Source: Thermoleophilia bacterium
GTDB taxonomy: Bacteria; Actinomycetota; Thermoleophilia; Miltoncostaeales; Miltoncostaeaceae
Assembly (NCBI GenBank): GCA_029861485.1
Contig: JAOTZF010000147.1
Location: forward strand, 1-5,027
Length of the DNA: 5,027 bases
Direction of reading: 5' to 3'
A program made the position numbers and the translations under genes. Under the pieces are notes generated by a model. That model worked only from the letters and a program-made list of their open reading frames with translations, made no database searches and was not told the DNA's origin. Shown here piece by piece: positions 1 through 5,027 of the stretch (position 1 is its first letter; every line of letters begins with the position of its first letter).

Positions 1-159
1 GAGCACCACCGCGCCCCAGCGCACGTCGCCTGGGGGTATGTCGTGGGCCAGATCGATGCGATCAGCGACCGGGCAGGCCGCCGCGATCACGGCGTGAAGG
101 GCGCCGACGTGCTCCGAGCCGGGCCCGTAGTCGGTGAGCAGCGCGACCGGGCGGGTCAC
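1..159 (-). CDS. SAM hydroxide adenosyltransferase (DUF62, SAM hydrolase family), N-terminal fragment
   Basis: Only the first 53 codons are visible; the gene runs off the left edge. The family hydrolyses S-adenosylmethionine to adenosine and methionine and is related to the SAM-dependent fluorinase and chlorinase. The visible residues show the family's N-terminal signature: a beta strand ending in LLTDYG (residues 7-12, where the Asp is expected to bind the SAM ribose), then a glycine in the VGALHAVI helix (18-25), then DLAHDIPPGDVRWGA (36-50), which matches the usual D-[LI]-[TS]-H-x-I-P-P-x-D-[VI] block. The later catalytic residues lie outside the window. The GTG start overlaps the stop of the CobA-HemD gene as GTGA, and a weak AGGG (165-168) lies 5 nt upstream, so translation is probably coupled. 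The family assignment is fairly secure from these motifs. The physiological role is inferred, and the protein could be a halogenase relative, although the hydrolase is far more common. Confidence 0.82.
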   Translation of the reverse strand, partial: MTRPVALLTDYGPGSEHVGALHAVIAAACPVADRIDLAHDIPPGDVRWGAVVL

Positions 160-1658
160 GCACGCCCTGCGTCGGAGAGCAACGCGTCGAGGAGGCCAGA
201 GATGGTGTGTTCCGTGGCTTCCCCGGCAACCCGGAGGCCACGCTCGCGCACGGCTTCGCTGGTGATCGGCCCGATGGTGATGACCCTGGGGCTGAGTTCC
301 TCGGGGGCTCCGTCGGGCAGCTGCTCGACGAAGTGCCGCACGGTGCTGGATGCCGTGAAGGTCAGGTAATCGGCCGTGAGCGCCCGCTCGAGCTCGAGCG
401 GCGGTACCGGCTCCGGCACGGCCTCATACAAGTGAACCTCCGTTACCTCGGCCCCGCGGGCGCGCAGCCCGTCGACGAGGTCCGGGCGCGAGCCACGCGC
501 GCGGGCCACGAGGATGCGCGCCGCGTCAAGGTCGATGCTCGCGAGCGCCTCGAGGATGCCCTCCGCGACGAAGCGCTCGGGCACGACGTCTGCCCGGATC
601 CCGCGATCCCGAAGCCGGCTCTCGGTCGCGGGACCGATCGCCACGATAGTGGCGCTGGCCGGTATCGCCCGCGCATCCTCGCCGCGGTCCGCGAGGGCGT
701 CGAACAGGACGTCCACCCCATTCACGCTGGTCAGGACGATCATCGAGTAGCGGCGGATGACGCCGAGCGCCTCGGCGATGTCGGGCGCAGGCAACGGTGC
801 GATCCTGATCGTCGGCAGCTCCACGACCTCCGCGCCCAGTCTGCGCAGCTCGCTCGACAGGTCGCGCGCCTGCGCCCGCGCCCGCGTCACGACCACACGC
901 CGACCGCGTAGCGGACCGGTGAGCCAGGCGAGTTCCTGCCCCTTGGCGGCGACGTCCCCGATGACGACCACGGCGGGGGAGCCGATTCCGGCCTCGTCCG
1001 CCTTCTCGGCGATGTCCGCGAGCGTGCCGTGCAGCGACCGCTGGCGCGTCGTCGTTCCCCACTGCACCACGGCAACCGGCTGGTCTGCCGGTCGGCCTCC
1101 GGCCCGGAGCTCCGCCGCGATCCGCGCAAGGCGGCCCATACCCATCAGGACGACGATCGTGCCGCCCGCCTTGGCGAGCGAGCGCCAGTCGGTCTGTGTG
1201 TCGGGCTTGGTCGGATCCTCGTGGCCGGTAACGACGGTGAATGCGGTCGCGACCCCCCGGTGGGTCACCGGCACCCCGGCATAGGCAGGTGCCGCGATGG
1301 CGCTGGTGATCCCCGGCACCACCTCGTAGTCGATCCCGGCGGCGAGCAAGGCCTCGGCCTCCTCGCCGCCGCGACCGAACACGAATGGGTCACCGCCCTT
1401 CAGCCGAACCACCATGCGCCCCGCCGTGGCGTACTCGATCAGGGCCGCGTTGATCTGCTCCTGGGTCATCGCTACGTCGCCGGGCGCCTTGCCGGCGTTG
1501 ACCAGGATCGCGCCGGCCGAGCAGTGGCCAAGCAGGCCGCCGGTTCCGAGCCTGTCATGGATGACGACCTCGGCGACCTCGAGCAGCTCGCGCCCACGGA
1601 CCGTCAGCAGGCCGGGATCACCCGGCCCGGCACCAACTAGGTAGACCCGCCCCCTCAC
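156..1658 (-). CDS. cobA/hemD: Fused uroporphyrinogen-III C-methyltransferase / uroporphyrinogen-III synthase (CobA-HemD)
   Basis: This 500-residue cytosolic protein joins two enzymes. Residues 1-245 are a CobA/SUMT domain, which uses two SAM to methylate uroporphyrinogen III at C2 and C7, giving precorrin-2. It shows the SAM-site motif VGAGPGDPGLLT (8-19), VRLKGGDPFVFGRGGEE (84-100), PGITSA (115-120), THRG (132-135) and MGMG (172-175). Residues about 250-495 are a HemD domain, which closes hydroxymethylbilane to uroporphyrinogen III with inversion of ring D. It shows VVVTRA (255-260), LTSVNGVDVLF (309-319), the conserved-position Tyr411 in YEAVP, TFTASSTV (433-440) and IGPITSEAV (462-470). 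The fusion puts the maker and the first user of uroporphyrinogen III in one chain, at the branch between heme and siroheme/cobalamin. The GTG start overlaps the hemC stop as GTGA, and no Shine-Dalgarno motif is visible just upstream, which suggests translational coupling. No domain looks truncated. Confidence 0.96.
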   Translation of the reverse strand: MRGRVYLVGAGPGDPGLLTVRGRELLEVAEVVIHDRLGTGGLLGHCSAGAILVNAGKAPGDVAMTQEQINAALIEYATAGRMVVRLKGGDPFVFGRGGEEAEALLAAGIDYEVVPGITSAIAAPAYAGVPVTHRGVATAFTVVTGHEDPTKPDTQTDWRSLAKAGGTIVVLMGMGRLARIAAELRAGGRPADQPVAVVQWGTTTRQRSLHGTLADIAEKADEAGIGSPAVVVIGDVAAKGQELAWLTGPLRGRRVVVTRARAQARDLSSELRRLGAEVVELPTIRIAPLPAPDIAEALGVIRRYSMIVLTSVNGVDVLFDALADRGEDARAIPASATIVAIGPATESRLRDRGIRADVVPERFVAEGILEALASIDLDAARILVARARGSRPDLVDGLRARGAEVTEVHLYEAVPEPVPPLELERALTADYLTFTASSTVRHFVEQLPDGAPEELSPRVITIGPITSEAVRERGLRVAGEATEHTISGLLDALLSDAGRA

Positions 1659-2533
1659 GAATCGTTGGTTGCGAGCCCGGCGATCGCCTCGGCAGCGAGC
1701 GCGGTGGCGATCTGGCCCTCCACCACCGTCCGCACGCCAACAGATGCGCCCTCGTGGCGTACGTATACGGCGAGCGAGTAGCCACCGTCGGCGAGGGGCG
1801 CGCAGTGTGCGCCGACCGCCGAGCGGCAGCCGCCGCCGACCGCGACGAGCACCGCCCTCTCCGCCTCGAGACAGGCTCGATCGACGTCATCGGTGAGCGC
1901 AGCGCCGAGATCGGTCATCTCGCGGTCATCCAACCGGCCTTGCAGCGCGAGATACCCCTGACCCGGAGCCGGGGTGGAAAGGTCGACGGGCAACGGTGCA
2001 CGCGCCACGTCGTCTCGGCCAAGCCGATCGAGGCCTGCTGCGGCGATCACCAGCGCGTCGGCCGAGCCGCTCGCGAGCTTCTCGAGCCGGGTGGGCACAT
2101 TGCCGCGGATGTCGACGATCTCGATATCCGGACGCGCCTCCTCGATCTGGGCCGCACGGCGGGGGCTGCCCGTCCCGACGCGCGCGCCCGGCGGCAAGGC
2201 CAGCAGTCCGCCGGGCGCACCCACGACTACGTCGCGCGCGTCCGCCCTCGGGCTGATCCCGACGAGCCCGAGCCCGTCGGGCATCTCGGCCGGTATGTCC
2301 TTCGCGGAATGAACCGCGAGATCCGCCGCGCCGTCGAGCAGCGCTCGCTCGAGCTCCTTCACGAACATGCCCTTGTCCGGGGGAGCGGCGTCGCCGTCGG
2401 CGCTCCAGCGATCGCCGGCGGTCGTCAGCGGCAGGAGCTCGACGTCGTGGCCACGAGCGCGTATGCGGTCGGCGACCAATCCCGTCTGGGCCATGGCCAG
2501 CTCGGATCGCCGGGTGGCGAGCACGATTGCCAT
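1655..2533 (-). CDS. hemC: Hydroxymethylbilane synthase (porphobilinogen deaminase)
   Basis: This 292-residue cytosolic enzyme joins four porphobilinogen units head to tail to give hydroxymethylbilane, the substrate of the HemD domain encoded next. The full family pattern is present. The N-terminal LATRRSELAMAQ (5-16) and the KGMFVKELE block (54-62) come first. VHSAKDIP (74-81) carries the catalytic Asp79, equivalent to Asp84 in E. coli. GTGSPRRAAQ (120-129) and DIRGNVPTRL (141-150) supply the acidic side-chain-binding arginines. PAPGQGYLALQ (188-198) follows, and GGGC (233-236) carries Cys236, which should hold the dipyrromethane cofactor (Cys242 in E. coli). Length is normal. The ATG lies 6 nt after the hemA stop, with a GAGGG about 10 nt upstream inside the end of hemA. 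The stop overlaps the CobA-HemD start by 4 nt. Product and start are both well supported. Confidence 0.97.
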   Translation of the reverse strand: MAIVLATRRSELAMAQTGLVADRIRARGHDVELLPLTTAGDRWSADGDAAPPDKGMFVKELERALLDGAADLAVHSAKDIPAEMPDGLGLVGISPRADARDVVVGAPGGLLALPPGARVGTGSPRRAAQIEEARPDIEIVDIRGNVPTRLEKLASGSADALVIAAAGLDRLGRDDVARAPLPVDLSTPAPGQGYLALQGRLDDREMTDLGAALTDDVDRACLEAERAVLVAVGGGCRSAVGAHCAPLADGGYSLAVYVRHEGASVGVRTVVEGQIATALAAEAIAGLATNDS

Positions 2534-2539
2534 GGGCGC

Positions 2540-3811
2540 TTAGCCCTCGGAGTCGAGATCGAAGAGGTGCCGCAGGCTCTCGAGGTACGCCGTGCCATCG
2601 CCGGAGCGAGCTGCCTCCTGCACCTTCACCGTCGGATCGTGGAGCAGTGTATTGAGGATGCCCCTGCTGACCGCCTCGATCAGCTTTCGATCGTCGTCGG
2701 AGAGCGCATCTACCCGGCCACGCACGCGATCGAGCTCCGCTTGGCGGATCCGCTCAGCGCGTTCGCGCAGCGAGCGAATGGTGGGTGCGGCCGTGAGGTT
2801 CGCCCGCCAGCCTGCGTAGTGGGCCACAGCGTCCGTGACGATCAGCTCGCCGCGCTCGGCCTCGGCCCGGCGGCCGTTGACATTGTCCTCGACGACGCGC
2901 TGGAGATCGTCGATGTCGTGCAGTGTGATCCCTGGCAGCTCTCCGATCGCCGGATCGAGATCGCGTGGCACCGAGATGTCGATCAGCAGCATCGGACGAT
3001 CCGAGCGCTCGTGGAGGTAATGCTCGAGATCCTCCCGCATGAGGACCGGGTGCGGAGCATCCGTCGAGGCGATGAGGATATCGGCCTTGGCCAGCTCGGG
3101 GCCGACGGCGGCCAGCGATACCCCGCGGCCCCCGACTCGCCGCGCCAGCGCGTGCGCGGTGCCCTCGGTGCGGTTGGCGACGACGACGTTCGCGGCTCCC
3201 TGCTCCACCAGGGCGCGAGTCGTCGCCTCGGCCATTGCGCCGGCACCGAGCACGAGCACAGTGCTGCTCGCCAGCTCCGCGATCGTCTGCAGAGCAAGAT
3301 CGACTGCGACCGAAGAGACCGAGACCGCCCCGCGGCCGATCATCGTGGCTGTGCGGACCTGCTTGCCGACCTCGAGCGCCCCGCGAAAGAGCCGGTTGAG
3401 CTGCGGCCCGGCCGCGTCGAGCGCCATCGCGCGCTCCCACGCCTCGCGAACCTGGGCTTGGATCTCGGACTCGCCCAACACCATCGAGTCGAGACTCGCG
3501 GCCACTCGATACAGGTGCGCGGCGGCCTGATCGTCGCGCAGGACATAGCGGGCGCACGCGAGGGAGTCGGCGGGGATGTTGGTGTGGCGGACGAGCGCCT
3601 CGGTCGCGATGGCCTCGGCGGACGGCGGATCCGGGGATGCCAGGTAGATCTCGCTGCGATTGCAGGTGGAAAGCGCGGCGGCTTCGGTCACGTATTCGCT
3701 GGCGGTGAGGTCGGCGATCATCGCCCGGGCGGCGGAATCGGAGAGCACCGCCTTCTCTCGCAGCTCGACGGGCGCCGTCTTGTGGGACAACCCGAGGGCG
3801 ATCACGTTCAT
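2540..3811 (-). CDS. hemA: Glutamyl-tRNA reductase
   Basis: This 423-residue NADPH-dependent enzyme reduces glutamyl-tRNA(Glu) to glutamate-1-semialdehyde, the committed step of the C5 pathway to tetrapyrroles. The catalytic domain has GLSHKTAPVELRE (7-19) and LSTCNRSEIY (47-56). Its Cys50 is the thioester-forming nucleophile and has the same number as in E. coli. His99 and the LDSMVLGESEI block (107-117) follow. The NADPH-binding domain has VLVLGAGAMAE (185-195), ANRT (212-215) and DISVPRDLDP (278-287). The C-terminal helical dimerisation domain begins near 315, after DIDDLQRVVEDN (299-310). Length matches the family. The ATG overlaps the stop of the upstream gene as ATGA, and a GGGAG (3820-3824) lies 8 nt before it, so the start is firm. 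The gene normally pairs with hemL, which is not in this window. HemA sets flux through the pathway, and its place near the head of the operon fits that. Confidence 0.98.
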   Translation of the reverse strand: MNVIALGLSHKTAPVELREKAVLSDSAARAMIADLTASEYVTEAAALSTCNRSEIYLASPDPPSAEAIATEALVRHTNIPADSLACARYVLRDDQAAAHLYRVAASLDSMVLGESEIQAQVREAWERAMALDAAGPQLNRLFRGALEVGKQVRTATMIGRGAVSVSSVAVDLALQTIAELASSTVLVLGAGAMAEATTRALVEQGAANVVVANRTEGTAHALARRVGGRGVSLAAVGPELAKADILIASTDAPHPVLMREDLEHYLHERSDRPMLLIDISVPRDLDPAIGELPGITLHDIDDLQRVVEDNVNGRRAEAERGELIVTDAVAHYAGWRANLTAAPTIRSLRERAERIRQAELDRVRGRVDALSDDDRKLIEAVSRGILNTLLHDPTVKVQEAARSGDGTAYLESLRHLFDLDSEG

Positions 3812-4473
3812 CGGCCGAGCTCCCGGCGCAGCGCGAGCTTCACGCGATCACAACCGGCGCCGCCGGCGATCATCGCCGGTGCCGGCCCATCCACCATCCG
3901 GCCCATCACCGCATCGCGCTCATCTGCCGGCACCCCCTCGAGATCGGCGCGCAGCTCGCCAATCAGCTGCACGAGCTCGCCCCAGGCCTCGTCGTACTCA
4001 CGACCCATGCGATCGCGCACCAGCCGGGCGAGTCGCGGGCTCGTGCCACCGGTCGAGACCGCGACCGTCAACGGCCCGCGGCGTAATACCGCCGGCAGCA
4101 CCACGTCTCCCCGCGCGCCCGAGCCGGCGACGTTGCACGGCACGCCCTCACGGGCGGCGGCGGCAGCCACTGACGCGTTCACCCCGCGGTCGTCGGTGGC
4201 CGCGACGACCATCGAGCAGCCGACGACGTCGCCCGCCTCGAACGGCCGCTTGTGGTGCTCGTCGATGTCGCCCGCCAAGAGCATCTCGCCCAGCGGGGCC
4301 GACGTCTCAGGGCTCACTACGGTCACTCGCGCTCCGTGTTCCTTCAGAGTTCGTGCTCTCTCGGCGCCGACCTCACCGCCCCCAACGACGATGCATCGCC
4401 GGCCGGCGACATCCAACATGACCGGAAGTCTGGGATACCGGACCGAGGCACCGCCACCCTCCGCGGAGGTCAT
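3808..4473 (-). CDS. Precorrin-2 dehydrogenase / sirohydrochlorin ferrochelatase-type protein (SirC/CysG-N/Met8p family)
   Basis: From the ATG at 4473 the protein has 221 residues. Family members oxidise precorrin-2 to sirohydrochlorin with NAD, and some also insert iron to make siroheme; the CobA domain encoded downstream would supply precorrin-2. Seen here are LPVMLDVAGRRCIVVGGGEVGAERAR (16-40), a Rossmann fold with GGGEVG at 31-36, then VVAATDDRGVN (88-98), LPAVLRRGPLTVAVSTGG (125-142) and TSPRLARLVRDRM (143-155). In an ungapped manual comparison with the N-terminal domain of E. coli CysG, Gly116 lies where CysG has Asp104 (Met8p Asp141), the residue linked to catalysis. Activity is therefore uncertain. 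A GTG at 4485 would add four residues, but it lies within the strong ribosome binding site that serves the ATG at 4473. The stop overlaps the hemA start by 4 nt. A hem/siroheme role is likely from both family and context. Confidence 0.9.
   Translation of the reverse strand: MTSAEGGGASVRYPRLPVMLDVAGRRCIVVGGGEVGAERARTLKEHGARVTVVSPETSAPLGEMLLAGDIDEHHKRPFEAGDVVGCSMVVAATDDRGVNASVAAAAAREGVPCNVAGSGARGDVVLPAVLRRGPLTVAVSTGGTSPRLARLVRDRMGREYDEAWGELVQLIGELRADLEGVPADERDAVMGRMVDGPAPAMIAGGAGCDRVKLALRRELGR
3820..3824 (-). promoter_or_regulatory. Ribosome binding site of hemA
   Basis: The minus strand reads GGGAG, 8 nt ahead of the hemA ATG and within the last codons of the dehydrogenase gene. HemA can thus be translated both by coupling through the ATGA overlap and by independent initiation. 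Confidence 0.6.
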
Positions 4474-4479
4474 GTCGAG

Positions 4480-4487
4480 CTCCACCT
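4480..4487 (-). promoter_or_regulatory. Ribosome binding site of the precorrin-2 dehydrogenase gene
   Basis: The minus strand reads AGGTGGAG here, 6 nt before the ATG at 4473. It is the strongest Shine-Dalgarno match in the window and decides that start over the GTG at 4485, which lies inside the motif. It sits in the only real intergenic gap (about 4474-4528), where I see no convincing promoter or terminator. Confidence 0.7.
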
Positions 4488-4528
4488 TAGAACGGCGCGC
4501 ACCGGCGATACAGATGAATTCCGTCCCT

Positions 4529-4702
4529 TCAGGGGGCGCCCACGTCGTCGTCGTCGTCGTCGCGAACGCCCGTCAGCCGCGCAAGCAGCTCGAGCTCGCG
4601 AGAGAGACGAGCGGTGCGGGATGCCAGCAGCACGACGTACATCAGGAGCACGAACCAGATCACCGCGTACACGGCGATCACGAACTGGGCTCCGGAAGAC
4701 AC
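4529..4702 (-). CDS. ccmD: CcmD-like single-span membrane protein (heme exporter accessory)
   Basis: This 57-residue frame lies directly between ccmC and the dehydrogenase gene and is easily missed because it is short and starts with GTG. Residues about 7-27 (FVIAVYAVIWFVLLMYVVLL) form one hydrophobic helix. A charged, amphipathic segment follows (SRTARLSRELELLARL, 28-43), and the protein ends in six consecutive Asp and VGAP. A single helix with a cytoplasmic basic/coiled tail, sitting directly after ccmC, is the CcmD pattern. CcmD is known to help release holo-CcmE from the CcmABC complex in system I cytochrome c maturation. The GTG at 4702 comes 2 nt after the ccmC stop, with no clear Shine-Dalgarno. 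A second in-frame GTG at 4681 has GGAG (4690-4693) 8 nt upstream and would give a 50-residue protein, so the start is open. CcmD sequences are poorly conserved, so the name rests on topology and position. Confidence 0.75.
   Translation of the reverse strand: MSSGAQFVIAVYAVIWFVLLMYVVLLASRTARLSRELELLARLTGVRDDDDDDVGAP
4690..4693 (-). promoter_or_regulatory. Possible ribosome binding site for an internal ccmD start
   Basis: GGAG on the minus strand lies 8 nt before the in-frame GTG at 4681. If used, the CcmD-like protein would begin at Met-Ile-Ala-Val, right at its membrane helix. It competes with the coupled GTG at 4702. Confidence 0.35.
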
Positions 4703-4704
4703 CT

Positions 4705-5027
4705 TTAGAGCGGCCGAACGGACTCAAGGCGGAGCTTGAGCTCGTTGAGGGCTCGATCTGTACGGCGCTGAAGCAGCTCAAGCTTCAACAGCGTGACAAA
4801 AAGACTGAGCATTGCGACCTGGCTGACCACGAACCAGATCAGCATCGTATTCGGCATGTTCGCGCCACTCTGAGTGAAGACGACCGGGTGGATGAACGAC
4901 TGCGCGACGCGCACGGCATAGAACGAGAGCGGCACCGAGGCGAAGGCGACCACCGCGAAGATGGCGCTATAACGGCCCTGGCGCTCGCCGTCGACAGATG
5001 AGCGCAGCATGAAGTAGGCCATGTAGA
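4705..5027 (-). CDS. ccmC: Heme-handling cytochrome c maturation protein CcmC, C-terminal part
   Basis: The reading frame is open at the right edge (a Tyr codon precedes the first visible Met at 5022), so the N-terminal half or more, including the WWD heme-binding loop, is missing. CcmC is an inner-membrane protein that loads heme onto the chaperone CcmE in system I cytochrome c maturation. Counting from the Met at 5022, two hydrophobic spans are visible (about 20-40 and 58-80). Between them is a periplasmic loop with VPLSFYAVRVAQSFIHPVV (30-48). His45 matches the conserved second heme-ligand histidine of CcmC (E. coli His184, in a WWNTLHQG context). The WW pair normally found just before it is absent. 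A charged, helix-prone tail (LELLQRRTDRALNELKLRLE) follows the last span. The gene ends with TAA, 2 nt before the CcmD-like gene. CcsA/CcmF relatives are possible, but the length after the His and the ccmD neighbour favour CcmC. Confidence 0.82.
   Translation of the reverse strand, partial: YMAYFMLRSSVDGERQGRYSAIFAVVAFASVPLSFYAVRVAQSFIHPVVFTQSGANMPNTMLIWFVVSQVAMLSLFVTLLKLELLQRRTDRALNELKLRLESVRPL

Noticed and set aside
868..890. Short GC-rich repeat (cgcccg units) in the HemD domain.
   Set aside because: It is explained by the Arg-Ala-Arg-Ala coding sequence following the VVVT strand.
207..1640. Plus-strand frames of about 230, 175 and 203 codons opposite the CobA-HemD gene.
   Set aside because: They lie antisense to a well-supported fusion enzyme, are arginine-rich and low in complexity, and have no recognisable motif.
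3863..3879. Hairpin-like inverted repeat (8-bp arms around one base) near the end of the dehydrogenase gene, considered as a terminator or attenuator before hemA.
   Set aside because: It lies within the coding sequence, has no U-tract and is followed by an overlapping gene; GC-rich coding DNA often gives such repeats.
4474..4485. GTG at 4485 as the start of the dehydrogenase gene.
   Set aside because: The GTG is part of the AGGTGGAG ribosome binding site that is ideally spaced for the ATG at 4473, and the extra residues match nothing in the family.
4486..4528. A promoter in the gap between ccmD and the dehydrogenase gene.
   Set aside because: I see no convincing -35/-10 pair in this short stretch, and a promoter call would be guesswork without transcript data.
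1754..4708. A 984-codon open frame on the plus strand, opposite hemC, hemA and the dehydrogenase gene.
   Set aside because: It is antisense to three clearly recognised genes, its product resembles no protein I know, and long stop-free antisense frames are expected at this GC content.

Overview
The window is a compact, single-direction stretch of high-GC bacterial chromosome. All seven genes are on the minus strand and read from right to left. They form what looks like one operon for making tetrapyrroles and handling heme. No RNA gene, mobile element, CRISPR array or recognisable phage trace is visible. Both ends cut through genes.

In transcription order the layout is as follows. The window opens with the C-terminal part of a CcmC-type heme-handling membrane protein (4705-5027, cut at the window end). 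Next is a very small CcmD-like single-helix protein (4529-4702). A SirC/CysG-N/Met8p-type precorrin-2 dehydrogenase follows (3808-4473), then glutamyl-tRNA reductase HemA (2540-3811), then hydroxymethylbilane synthase HemC (1655-2533). A fused CobA-HemD protein comes next: uroporphyrinogen-III C-methyltransferase plus uroporphyrinogen-III synthase (156-1658). The last gene is the first 53 codons of a SAM hydroxide adenosyltransferase (DUF62, SAM hydrolase family; 1-159, cut at the window start). Three junctions overlap by 4-nt ATGA or GTGA motifs, one has a 6-nt gap and one a 2-nt gap. The only real gap is about 55 bp ahead of the dehydrogenase gene.

Functionally, HemA makes glutamate-1-semialdehyde from Glu-tRNA, and HemC and HemD build uroporphyrinogen III. 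The CobA domain diverts part of it to precorrin-2, and the dehydrogenase homologue would take that towards sirohydrochlorin and siroheme. CcmC and CcmD work at the other end of the heme branch, presenting heme for cytochrome c maturation (system I). HemL, HemB and the late heme enzymes are not in the window.

The organism is a high-GC bacterium with system I cytochrome c maturation. The CobA-HemD fusion, frequent GTG starts and GC-rich codon use would suit a deep-branching actinobacterium such as Thermoleophilia, or another high-GC phylum. This is inference; no taxonomic marker is present.

The system is mostly well known. The points worth a second look are: a Gly where the dehydrogenase family has its catalytic Asp; the tiny CcmD-like gene with a six-Asp tail; the linkage of ccmCD to early tetrapyrrole genes; and a SAM-hydrolase gene overlapping the SAM-using CobA-HemD gene.
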